A stretch of DNA of 64,000 nucleotides from Leclercia pneumoniae. GTDB lineage: Bacteria > Pseudomonadota > Gammaproteobacteria > Enterobacterales > Enterobacteriaceae. Below, piece by piece: positions 26,667-35,400 of this stretch (position 1 is the stretch's first letter; each line of letters starts with the position of its first letter). The DNA lies in the NCBI RefSeq assembly GCF_017348915.1, contig NZ_CP071383.1, positions 2,170,001 to 2,234,000 of the forward strand, given 5' to 3'. The notes beneath the pieces were generated by a model that was given only the letters and a program-made list of their open reading frames with translations, was not told the origin of the DNA and did not search any database. The position numbers and the translations under genes were made by a program.

Positions 26667-28457
26667 ATGCAGTCAGAACAGGTATCAAAACAGTGGGGTG
26701 CCGTTCGTCTGGAAACAGGCGCGGTGCGTTTCAGGCTGTGGGCCAGCGGCCAACAGCAGATGACATTGCGGGTTGAAGGGCACGATTATCCCATGCAGAC
26801 AGCGGGGGATGGCTGGTTTGACATCACCCTGAACGACCTTCCTGCCGGGGCCAATTATCAGTATGTGCTTGCAGATGGCACCGCGTTGCCAGACCCGGCA
26901 TCGCGTGCGCAGCAGGGGGATGTTCATGGCCCGTCACAGGTGGTCGATCCCCATAGCTACGTCTGGCAATACCCGGAGTGGCAAGGCCGCCCGTGGGAAG
27001 AGACGGTGGTCTACGAGCTTCATATCGGCACCTTTACGCCTCAGGGCACCTTTCGCAGTGCCATCAGTAAACTGCCATACCTGGCAGAGCTGGGGATCAC
27101 TCAGATAGAGGTGATGCCGGTCTCCCAGACAGGGGGCAACCGCAACTGGGGCTACGATGGCGTCCTGCTTTACGCGCCGCACAGCGCGTACGGTACGCCG
27201 GACGATTTCAAAGCCTTTATCGACGCCGCTCACGGGCTGGGTATATCCGTGGTGCTGGATATTGTGCTCAACCATTTTGGCCCTGAAGGCAACTACCTGC
27301 CGAGATTATCCCCGGACTTTTTCCACCCGGATCGCATGACGCCCTGGGGCAATGGTATCGCCTATGATCTGGACCCGGTCCGGGCGTTTATCATCGGCCT
27401 ACCGCTCTACTGGCTAAGTGAATATCGCCTCGATGGGCTGCGCTTTGATGCCATTGACCATATCGAAGACAGTCGCCAGCCGCACGTGCTGGAAGAGATC
27501 GCGACACGTATTCGCGAAACCATTACCGACCGGCCGATCCATCTGACCACGGAAGATAGCCGCAACGGTATCGATCTGCATCCCCGGGATGAGCGCGGGC
27601 AACCGCCGCTGTTTACCGCGGAATGGAATGATGATCTGCATAACGCCCTGCATGTCTTTGCGACCGGTGAAACTCACGCTTACTACGAAGATTTCGCCGA
27701 TGCGCCAGAGGTGTGGCTTGCCCGCGCGCTGACCGAGGGGTTTGCCTATCAGGGGGAGGTGTCGCCGCACAGTGGGAAACCGCGCGGAGTGAATAGCCGT
27801 AATCAGCCGCCGCTGGCCTTTGTCGATTTTATTCAGAACCACGATCAGGTAGGCAACCGTGCCCAGGGTGAGCGGTTAATTACGCTTGCGGGTGCGGAGC
27901 GCACCAGGGTGCTGCTGGCCATGTTGCTGCTCTCTCCACACATTCCGCTGCTGTTTATGGGGGAAGAGTACGGCGAAACCCATCCGTTCCTGTTCTTTAC
28001 CGATTTCCATGGCGATCTGGCCCGGGCGGTGCGGGAAGGGCGGGCGAAAGAGTTTGCCGGCCATACGGGCCACGACGGAGAGGATGTTCCCGATCCTAAC
28101 GCGCTGACCACCTTTACCGCTTCGCAGCTTGACTGGCAGAAACTGACCAGTGAGAGCGGTAAATCCTGGCTACGCTTTACCCGCCAGCTGCTGCTGTTGC
28201 GCCAGCAGGCGATTGTTCCTTTACTGACAGGCGCACAGGCGTGCCAGGGGAAAGTCCTGCACACCGCACCTGGCTATATCGCCGTCTGCTGGCACTTTGC
28301 GCAGGGCACGCTCTCCCTGGCGCTGAATGTCAGCGACCGCACGCTGCCCGCGCCTGAGCTGCCGGGTAACACGCTGTTTGTCTGGCCTGAAGGCGCCGGC
28401 GCGCTGACGCCAAATTCGATTATTGTCTGTTTTGCTGAGGGAGAAGCCTGCCGATGA
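26667..28457 (+). CDS. treZ: Malto-oligosyltrehalose trehalohydrolase TreZ
   Basis: 596 residues, a GH13 enzyme that releases trehalose from maltooligosyl trehalose. It has an N-terminal carbohydrate-binding fold (RFRLWASGQQQMTL), then VYELHIGTFTPQGTF, the nucleophile region LRFDAIDHI, the acid region TEDSRN and the transition-state stabiliser FIQNHDQVGNRAQG. The start at 26667 has GAGGTGA upstream and is preferred to the open frame from 26517. Its stop overlaps the treY start (ATGA). First gene of treZ-treY-treX. Confidence 0.93.
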   Translation: MQSEQVSKQWGAVRLETGAVRFRLWASGQQQMTLRVEGHDYPMQTAGDGWFDITLNDLPAGANYQYVLADGTALPDPASRAQQGDVHGPSQVVDPHSYVWQYPEWQGRPWEETVVYELHIGTFTPQGTFRSAISKLPYLAELGITQIEVMPVSQTGGNRNWGYDGVLLYAPHSAYGTPDDFKAFIDAAHGLGISVVLDIVLNHFGPEGNYLPRLSPDFFHPDRMTPWGNGIAYDLDPVRAFIIGLPLYWLSEYRLDGLRFDAIDHIEDSRQPHVLEEIATRIRETITDRPIHLTTEDSRNGIDLHPRDERGQPPLFTAEWNDDLHNALHVFATGETHAYYEDFADAPEVWLARALTEGFAYQGEVSPHSGKPRGVNSRNQPPLAFVDFIQNHDQVGNRAQGERLITLAGAERTRVLLAMLLLSPHIPLLFMGEEYGETHPFLFFTDFHGDLARAVREGRAKEFAGHTGHDGEDVPDPNALTTFTASQLDWQKLTSESGKSWLRFTRQLLLLRQQAIVPLLTGAQACQGKVLHTAPGYIAVCWHFAQGTLSLALNVSDRTLPAPELPGNTLFVWPEGAGALTPNSIIVCFAEGEACR

Positions 28458-30952
28458 TTCCCGTATCGACCTGGCGTATTCAGTTTCGTAATGGCATGAC
28501 TTTCGATCGTGCCGTCAGTCTGGTGCCTTATCTGCAGCAACTGGGTATCAGCCATCTCTATGCTTCACCGATTTTTACCGCCGCCAGCGGATCCACTCAC
28601 GGCTACGACGTGACGGACGTAAACGAAATCGATCCGGCCATCGGTGGCCGGACAGGGTTCGAGCGGTTGGTTAGCGCCCTGAAAGAGGCGGGTATTGGGC
28701 TGATTCTGGATATTGTGCCCAACCATATGTCCACCTCGCTGGAGAACCCCTGGTGGCGGGATGTGATTGAGTACGGCGAGCAGAGCCGTTACGCCCACCA
28801 CTTCGATATCGACTGGTCGCGCCGCCTGACTCTGCCTTTCCTGGGGGATGATTTTGACAAGGTGGTGGCCCAGGGGGATATCACCATTCAGCGCGACCCC
28901 CATACTGGCCGCCCCGCGCTGGCCTATTTTGAAAACTTCTACCCCCTGACGCCTGCCAGCTGGGCAGGGCGCGAGGAGGAGGTACTGAGCCTGTCCGATC
29001 CCGAGGGCATTACCCGGCTTCATGAGCAGCAGCCCTGGCGGCTCAGCAGCTGGCGCGATGCGGCGTCAGATCTCTCCTGGCGGCGATTCTTTGAAATTAC
29101 CGGCCTGGTCGGCGTTCGGGTTGAAGATCCCGCCGTCTTTGATGACTGCCATGCGCTGATTCTGGCCCTGGTCCGCGCTGGCGCGGTGGACGGGCTGCGG
29201 GTGGATCATGTGGACGGTCTGGCCGATCCGAAAGGTTATCTGGAGCGTCTGCGCCAGGAGGCGGGGGCGGAGTGCTACATCACCGTCGAGAAGATCCTCG
29301 GCAAAGGGGAGCATCTGCCTGCCGACTGGCCCATCTCGGGCACAACAGGATATGAATTTATCGCCTCGCTAGCGGAAGTGCTGGTGGATGATGAAAAGAT
29401 GGATACCCTGCGTCAGGCCTGGGACGAGGTAGTGGGTAAAACCTCCGATCCTCATGCCGAACTGCGCGCTGCCCGCCGGCTGATGGTGGATCGTAATTTT
29501 GCCGGCGAGTTTGCCACCCTGTTAGGGCTGGCTAACGTTATCGCCTGCGACGAGCCGCAGCAGCCCGACGAAGAGACGTTGCGCCATGCGCTGCGCGAGC
29601 TGCTGTTAGCCTTCCCGGTCTACCGCACCTACGGCACCGAAGCGGGGTTGCCCCCGGCGGATCTGCGCCTGTTGCAGCAGGTCATCGCGCAGGTCGATGC
29701 CGATGCGCAGGCGCTGGATCTGCTTACCCGAATCATGACCGGTGCGGTGGTGAATCAGGCCCAGGCGAACAGCTTCCGCACCCGCTTCCAGCAACTTACC
29801 GGGCCGTTAATGGCCAAATCAGTGGAAGATACTCTCTTTTTCCGCCAGAACATGGGGCTGGCGCTGAATGAAGTCGGCGCCGAACCGGTGCCGCGGGGCT
29901 TTTCGCTGACCCGTTTTCATCAGGAGATGGCGACCCGTCGTGAACGTCAACCCGATGCGCTCTCCGGCACCTCTACTCACGATACCAAGCGCGGGGAAGA
30001 TGCCCGTGCTCGCCTCTATACTCTGACCGAAGCCCCCACTCAGTGGGCCGAAGGCGTGGCGCGCTGGCGGCAAATGAACCAGACGCATGTTCGTTTCTTG
30101 AATGACGGGACGGCGCCGAAAGCCGCCGATACCTGGATGCTCTATCAGGCGCTGGCCGGCGTCTGGCCGCCTGCGCTGAGGCCGGATGATCACGCCGGGC
30201 TGAAGGCGCTGGAGACGCGTTTCCTGGAGTTTGTGGAAAAAGCCCTGCGCGAAGCCAAGCTTCGTACCGACTGGGTGGATAGCAACGAAGCCTACGAAAC
30301 GGTGGTGCTGGAGTATGCCCGCCATCTGCTCAGCGCCGAGAATCAGACCTTCTTAACGGATTTCTGCGATTCACTGCAGCCCTTTATTCGCGCCGGGCTG
30401 GTCAACAGCCTGAGCCAGACGCTGATCAAACTTACCGCGCCAGGCGTACCGGACATCTACCAGGGCAGCGAAGCCCTCAATTTCAGCCTCGTCGACCCCG
30501 ACAACCGCCGTGAGCCCGATTATCCCCGGTTGGCGCAGCAGCTACGCGACGCAGATCGGAACGTGTTTAACCAGGAAGCCAGCTGGCGCAGCGGCCAGGT
30601 TAATCAGTTCGTAACCGCCACACTGTTACGTTTACGCCAGGACAAACCGGCGCTCTTCCGCCGGGGTGACTATGTGGCGCTGATTACCCACGGCGAACAG
30701 GCAGAGAAGGCCATCGCCTTTGCCCGCACCGACGGCAACGACGCGGTGATTGTTGTCGCCCCCCGGCTGGTTTTTGCCGCCGCCAGCTATACCGGCGCCG
30801 CGTTATGGCCCGAGACTTCCGTCGCGTTGCCTGAGCCTCTGGCCGGACGCCGTTATCGGGATCTCTTTACAGAAGAGGTGTTCGCCCTCAACGACACCCT
30901 TGAATTAGCCTCTGCACAGTGGTGCTGGCGGGTACTGGTCGCCTGCGACTGA
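28454..30952 (+). CDS. treY: Maltooligosyl trehalose synthase TreY
   Basis: 832 residues, GH13. It rearranges the reducing-end alpha-1,4 bond of malto-oligosaccharides to alpha-1,1, giving the substrate for TreZ. The family start STWRIQFRNGMTFDRA, the (beta/alpha)8 motifs LDIVPNHM and GLRVDHVDG, and SGTSTHDTKRGEDARAR near residue 500 are clear. It is translationally coupled to treZ by an ATGA overlap. With TreZ and the debranching enzyme it converts glycogen to trehalose, an osmo- and desiccation protectant. Confidence 0.95.
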   Translation: MIPVSTWRIQFRNGMTFDRAVSLVPYLQQLGISHLYASPIFTAASGSTHGYDVTDVNEIDPAIGGRTGFERLVSALKEAGIGLILDIVPNHMSTSLENPWWRDVIEYGEQSRYAHHFDIDWSRRLTLPFLGDDFDKVVAQGDITIQRDPHTGRPALAYFENFYPLTPASWAGREEEVLSLSDPEGITRLHEQQPWRLSSWRDAASDLSWRRFFEITGLVGVRVEDPAVFDDCHALILALVRAGAVDGLRVDHVDGLADPKGYLERLRQEAGAECYITVEKILGKGEHLPADWPISGTTGYEFIASLAEVLVDDEKMDTLRQAWDEVVGKTSDPHAELRAARRLMVDRNFAGEFATLLGLANVIACDEPQQPDEETLRHALRELLLAFPVYRTYGTEAGLPPADLRLLQQVIAQVDADAQALDLLTRIMTGAVVNQAQANSFRTRFQQLTGPLMAKSVEDTLFFRQNMGLALNEVGAEPVPRGFSLTRFHQEMATRRERQPDALSGTSTHDTKRGEDARARLYTLTEAPTQWAEGVARWRQMNQTHVRFLNDGTAPKAADTWMLYQALAGVWPPALRPDDHAGLKALETRFLEFVEKALREAKLRTDWVDSNEAYETVVLEYARHLLSAENQTFLTDFCDSLQPFIRAGLVNSLSQTLIKLTAPGVPDIYQGSEALNFSLVDPDNRREPDYPRLAQQLRDADRNVFNQEASWRSGQVNQFVTATLLRLRQDKPALFRRGDYVALITHGEQAEKAIAFARTDGNDAVIVVAPRLVFAAASYTGAALWPETSVALPEPLAGRRYRDLFTEEVFALNDTLELASAQWCWRVLVACD

Positions 30953-30975
30953 GCGTGTTACACATGGAGATAAGC

Positions 30976-33051
30976 ATGCCAAACGGTAATCATTTCGACA
31001 TTCAGGCAGGGTCCAGCCATCAGTTAGGGGCCAATTACGACGGAAAAGGTGTCAATTTTGCGATTTTTTCTGCACATGCCGAGCGCATTGAGCTCTGCCT
31101 GTACGATCCCAGCGGTAAAACGGAGATTGCCCGGCTGGAGCTACCCGAGTTCACCCACGAGGTGTGGCACGGCTATGTCCCGGATCTTCAGCCCGGGGCG
31201 CTGTATGGCTATCGCGTTTACGGCCCTTACGATCCTGAAAACGGGCACCGTTTTAATCCCAACAAACTCTTAATCGACCCCTACGCGCGGGAACTGGTGG
31301 GCGAGCTTCAGTGGGACCCGTCCCACTTCGCCTATGAACTGGGCCATGACGAGCTGGATCTGAGCTTCGATACCCGCGATAGCGCGCCATTCACTCCAAA
31401 ATGTCGGGTCATCGACCCCAACGCCTTCGACTGGCAGGATAACAACCGTCCGGCGGTGCCCTGGCCCCATACGGTGCTGTACGAAACCCACGTGAAAGGC
31501 TTTACCCAGCTTAACCCGGCCATTCCTGAGGCGCTGCGTGGCACGTTTGAAGGGATGGGGCATCAGGCCTCGGTCGACTACATCAAAAGCCTGGGCATTA
31601 CCTCCGTCGAGCTGATGCCGGTGCACTGGTTCCCCCACGATCAACATCTGCTTGATAAAGGGCTGAAGAATTTCTGGGGCTATAACACCCTGGGCTTCTT
31701 CGCCCTGACGCCGCACTATTACGGCCCACGGGGAATGCAGGGTTTTCGTGAGATGGTTCGCGCTTATCATGACGCGGGCATCGAGGTGATTCTGGATGTG
31801 GTTTATAACCATACCGCAGAGGGCAATGAACTGGGTCCAACGCTGTCGTTCAAGGGCATTGATAACTTCGCCTATTACCGCACGCTGCCGGATCAGCACC
31901 GCTATTACATTAATGACACCGGGACCGGTAATACCGTAAACACCTCGCACCCCCGGGTACTGCAGATGGTGATGGACTCCCTGCGCTACTGGGCGGACGC
32001 CATGCACATCGACGGTTTCCGTTTTGACCTGGGCACCATTCTGGGCCGCGAGCCGCAGGGCTTCGATCCGCGTGGCGGCTTCTTTGACGCCATTATGCAG
32101 GATCCGCAGCTCTCTAAACTGAAGCTGATTGGTGAGCCCTGGGATATCGGCCCCGGCGGATATCAGGTTGGCGGATTCCCGCCGGGCTGGGGAGAATGGA
32201 ACGACAAATACCGCGATACGGTGCGTGAGTACTGGCGCGGGGATAATGTCTCTTCCGATTTTGCCGCACGGCTACTGGGCTCCGGCGATCTGTACGATCA
32301 GCATGGTCGCCGCCCGTGGGCGAGCATCAACTTTGTTACGGCCCATGACGGATTTACCCTCAACGACCTGGTGTCGTACAACGACAAACACAACGAGGAT
32401 AACGGCGAAGACAATAACGACGGCCACAATGATAACCGCTCCTGCAATTACGGTGCCGAAGGGCCGAGCGAAGACGAAGCCATTAATGCCGTGCGCGAAC
32501 AGCAAAAACGTAATTTCCTCACCTCGTTGTTTGTGTCGCATGGCACCCCGATGCTGCTGGCCGGGGATGAGTTTGGCCGCAGTCAGATGGGTAACAATAA
32601 TGGTTACTGCCAGGACAGCGAGATCTCCTGGGTTCACTGGGAAAACCTGCCGCCGAGCGCCGATGCGTTGCGGGAATTTACCCGCAAGCTTATTCAGCTG
32701 CGCGCGGAGCAACCCTTATTACGCAGAGAAAACTGGCGCGACGGGCTGGAGATCCACTGGTTTAACCCTGACGGCGGGCCACAGCAAGATGAGCACTGGG
32801 ATGCCAGCGCCACGCTCGGTGTCGTCATCAGCCGCCCGGATCTCCAGCGCGAAGAGGGCGTGTGGCACGATGTATTGATGCTGTTTAATCCGTTAACAGA
32901 AGAGGTGACATTCCAGCTCCCGCGCCTCGACGACAACGACTGGATGCTGCAACTATCGACTGCCGGTGAAAACCCGTCATCACCGACGCAGGAAGACCAG
33001 ACGGTCTGGCAACTGGCCGCTCGCAGTATCACCCTCTTTAGCAAATCCTGA
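30976..33051 (+). CDS. treX: Glycogen debranching enzyme (GlgX/TreX type isoamylase)
   Basis: 691 residues: an N-terminal CBM48 domain (about 15-110, with GVNFAIFSAHAERIELCLYD) and a GH13_11 isoamylase domain with DVVYNHTAEGN, GFRFDLGT, KLIGEPWD and NFVTAHDGFTLNDL. It cleaves alpha-1,6 branches, supplying linear chains to TreY. It lies 23 bp after treY with GGAG before its start, so the three genes form one operon, followed by a good terminator. The housekeeping glgX would normally lie in the glg operon elsewhere, so this is probably a second, trehalose-dedicated copy. Confidence 0.92.
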   Translation: MPNGNHFDIQAGSSHQLGANYDGKGVNFAIFSAHAERIELCLYDPSGKTEIARLELPEFTHEVWHGYVPDLQPGALYGYRVYGPYDPENGHRFNPNKLLIDPYARELVGELQWDPSHFAYELGHDELDLSFDTRDSAPFTPKCRVIDPNAFDWQDNNRPAVPWPHTVLYETHVKGFTQLNPAIPEALRGTFEGMGHQASVDYIKSLGITSVELMPVHWFPHDQHLLDKGLKNFWGYNTLGFFALTPHYYGPRGMQGFREMVRAYHDAGIEVILDVVYNHTAEGNELGPTLSFKGIDNFAYYRTLPDQHRYYINDTGTGNTVNTSHPRVLQMVMDSLRYWADAMHIDGFRFDLGTILGREPQGFDPRGGFFDAIMQDPQLSKLKLIGEPWDIGPGGYQVGGFPPGWGEWNDKYRDTVREYWRGDNVSSDFAARLLGSGDLYDQHGRRPWASINFVTAHDGFTLNDLVSYNDKHNEDNGEDNNDGHNDNRSCNYGAEGPSEDEAINAVREQQKRNFLTSLFVSHGTPMLLAGDEFGRSQMGNNNGYCQDSEISWVHWENLPPSADALREFTRKLIQLRAEQPLLRRENWRDGLEIHWFNPDGGPQQDEHWDASATLGVVISRPDLQREEGVWHDVLMLFNPLTEEVTFQLPRLDDNDWMLQLSTAGENPSSPTQEDQTVWQLAARSITLFSKS

Positions 33052-33060
33052 AGCCTCCTG

Positions 33061-33088
33061 AGAGCCAGTTAACGCTGGCTCTGCTTTT
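33061..33088 (+). terminator. Rho-independent terminator of the tre operon
   Basis: Stem AGAGCCAG/CTGGCTCT with a 6-base loop followed by GCTTTT, ten bases after the treX stop codon. Confidence 0.8.
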
Positions 33089-33103
33089 CATCTCATTGAT
33101 TCC

Positions 33104-33131
33104 TTGACGTTATGCTTGCTTTGAGTAGCAT
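33104..33131 (+). promoter_or_regulatory. Putative sigma-70 promoter for the YaaW-like cassette
   Basis: TTGACG and TAGCAT separated by 16 bases, 40 bp upstream of the first cassette gene and just after the tre terminator. Confidence 0.4.
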
Positions 33132-33170
33132 TCTCACCATCAATCACACAGCAAAGCAGAAACTACAAAA

Positions 33171-33839
33171 ATGAAAAGCATCGATTTTGCCCGTAACGAT
33201 CAGGATCTTTATCCGCTATTGCAGCAGGCAAGTGAACAGGAGAAGGCATTTCTGGCCGAGGTGATAGCGAGTAAGCGATCCGCCGATATCAGTAAAGAAG
33301 AACGTGACCCGTTGAAACTGACCATTGAGCTGCAAAGCATGGGAGGCGATACGGTGATGAATCTGTTCCGCCGACGCGGGGTGAATTACCGTGAAATCGT
33401 CTGCGATGTTGCGGAGAAAGTCGGTGCCAAAGTCGATATGAAAAGCGACCTGATTAAAATCGAAGAGAAAATTGCCGAGAAAGTGATTGCCGATTATAAA
33501 GCCAAACTTTCAGATAGCGAACGTGAAGCTTTTGAACAGGTATTGCGGGAAAGCCTGGACGACCAAAAAATGTTAACCGACGCCAAAAACGCCGCCGCCC
33601 GAAGCCTGCTGGGTATGACCCCGGCGCTCATGGCTGTCGGCACCTTTATTTTGCGTCGCGGTGTGGTTGCTGCGATACCGGTCGCCGGACAGTTTATTGG
33701 CGTGCTCACCGGCGTGGCAGGGGTGCTGTTTGCCTTCACCGGCACCGCCTACAGCGTGACCATCCCGGCAGTACTGATTATTGGCAGTATTCGTTCACGT
33801 CTGGCTGCAGAAAACTATGCCAGTGAGATCGACCTATGA
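33171..33839 (+). CDS. YaaW-like (UPF0174) protein, first gene of a two-gene cassette
   Basis: 222 residues. The C-terminal YSVTIPAVLIIGSIR and the middle QSMGGDTVMNLFRRRGVNYREIVCDVAEK resemble E. coli YaaW (UPF0174), whose function is unknown. The N-terminal half is charged and helical; residues about 145-205 are hydrophobic and glycine-rich, possibly membrane-associated (LRRGVVAAIPVAGQFIGVLTG). The ribosome site is weak. Base composition looks more AT-rich than the tre genes before it. It overlaps the next gene by four bases (ATGA), so the two act together. I cannot assign a function. Confidence 0.65.
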   Translation: MKSIDFARNDQDLYPLLQQASEQEKAFLAEVIASKRSADISKEERDPLKLTIELQSMGGDTVMNLFRRRGVNYREIVCDVAEKVGAKVDMKSDLIKIEEKIAEKVIADYKAKLSDSEREAFEQVLRESLDDQKMLTDAKNAAARSLLGMTPALMAVGTFILRRGVVAAIPVAGQFIGVLTGVAGVLFAFTGTAYSVTIPAVLIIGSIRSRLAAENYASEIDL

Positions 33840-34777
33840 TTTTTTCAGTGATTCTTGAACGTGCTCTACCGCTGACGGCAGACATTATTGCCCGTATTGA
33901 ATCCGGGGAGCTAAAAATTCATGGCGGCACTATTCGCGATGTTGCAGGTAAGATCGTTAAACATCTTATCTTCCCGCAAGAAGGGCAGCCTGGTCAAAAA
34001 AGCCCGCTGGAGCAGCTTGAAAAACAGCTGGGCCAGAATCATGCAGAGGTAATGGAACAGCTCGCCAGTCAAACGGCTTCGCTTTCAGCGATAAATATCA
34101 TGTCTGCGCAGCAGACGACCGAGACCCTCGGTCAAAAGCTGGAAGAGATCAGCGAAAAAATTGACGCGCTGGATCACAAGGCCGAGCAACTGCTGGATGA
34201 AGCCCGTTTTAGTAAGTTAATCAAAATCAGTGAGATTAAAAGCAGCGCGCTGGCGGCTATTGAAGAGGCACTCTATGCCAACCAGAAGCAGAGCGATCAT
34301 CAGTTCATTCGCCTGCATATTACCCCGCTGCGCCGGGCGCTGAACGATCTCGATACCCTGCTTAGAAGCATGCTCGACGGGCTCGATAACAAAGCGTTTA
34401 TCGAGAATGTTCACTTTGTGATGCTGGTGGCGGATCTCAAGAATAAAGCTACCTTTGTGCTCTGCCAGACCCATATTCGTCTTGAAGAGGACGATATCGC
34501 CCAGGGATATTTTGCGCGTAATGCGGACTCGAATGCGCTGCTTCGCCATCGTCTGCAAGAGCTGAAAAAAACCGGAGCCCTCAGCCCCCATGTGATCAGT
34601 CGCGAAGCGCTGGATATGCTGAAAACAGATGTCGTTAATTTTCGCCAGCTTGAAACACAGTCGGAGATGCTATCCAGTCAGAACACCCTGGCACTGGCGT
34701 TAAAAGTGCCTCAACGCCAACTGCTGAATAATCCTTTTGACGCTATTCGTATGCTGGATCCGGGGTGGTGCGGGTAG
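33836..34777 (+). CDS. Coiled-coil protein of unknown function, second cassette gene, chimeric C-terminus
   Basis: 313 residues, no family recognised. The first 50 residues (LTADIIARIESGELKIHGG) precede a long coiled coil (about 60-135, with AEVMEQLASQTASLS and EEISEKIDALDHKAEQLLDEA) and a helical C-terminal region. It is translationally coupled to the YaaW-like gene. Its last residues, DPGWCG, are encoded by DNA that, one frame over, continues the AraC-type gene (YAGSGVVRVDTPLGS). The true C-terminus has therefore probably been replaced at the junction near 34740-34750. Confidence 0.6.
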   Translation: MIFSVILERALPLTADIIARIESGELKIHGGTIRDVAGKIVKHLIFPQEGQPGQKSPLEQLEKQLGQNHAEVMEQLASQTASLSAINIMSAQQTTETLGQKLEEISEKIDALDHKAEQLLDEARFSKLIKISEIKSSALAAIEEALYANQKQSDHQFIRLHITPLRRALNDLDTLLRSMLDGLDNKAFIENVHFVMLVADLKNKATFVLCQTHIRLEEDDIAQGYFARNADSNALLRHRLQELKKTGALSPHVISREALDMLKTDVVNFRQLETQSEMLSSQNTLALALKVPQRQLLNNPFDAIRMLDPGWCG

Positions 34778-35400
34778 ACACACCGCTCGGCAGTTGGGTG
34801 GTGCCGCCTGGGCGGGGGGTCTGGCTACCGGCCGGCACGCGGCATTCGCTGCGGATCACCGGACAGGTGGCGGCGAGAACGCTGTTTATCGATCCGCTGG
34901 CGCGGGCTGATTTCCCCGCCAGCTGTCAGATTGTGCAGGTTACGGCGTTGCTGCGGGAGCTGATTGTGGCCTCGCTCGATCTGGCGGAAGCGTACGCACC
35001 CGGCAGCCGGGACGAGCGCATTTATGAACTTATTCTCGATGAAATACGCGGCATGTCGGTGCTGCCTTTTGGTCTGGCCGAACCGACCAGTGAGGTGTTG
35101 CGCCAGCTCTGCGGGCGTATGCGAGAGTCGCCTGCAGAAGACTGGAGCAGCAGCCGGGCAGCAAAACAGGTGAACATGAGTGAACGTACCCTGAACCGCC
35201 ATTTCCAGCAGCAAACCCAGCTCACCTGGGGAGAGTGGGTGCGGCGGGCGAAACTGATGGAGGCGTTGATACGGCTGGCGCAGGGGCAGGCGGTACTGAC
35301 CGTCGCGCTGGAGCTGGGGTATGGCAGCCACAGCGCCTTTACGACCATGTTCCGCAGGGTGATGGGAATATCACCCAGCGACTATTTTCAGGATGGTTAA
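34741..35400 (+). pseudogene. 5'-truncated AraC-family regulator
   Basis: The frame holds YAGSGVVRVDTPLGSWVVPPG followed by a partial cupin effector domain and a complete AraC helix-turn-helix pair (SSSRAAKQVNMSERTLNRHF and VALELGYGSHSAFTTMFRRVMG). Members of this NimR-like branch have about 50 more N-terminal residues. Upstream of YAGSG the frame closes with TGA at 34738, in DNA belonging to the coiled-coil gene. GTG codons at 34765 and 34768 could start a 209- to 211-residue remnant with an intact DNA-binding domain. The stop overlaps that of the convergent isopropylmalate synthase pseudogene. Confidence 0.75.
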
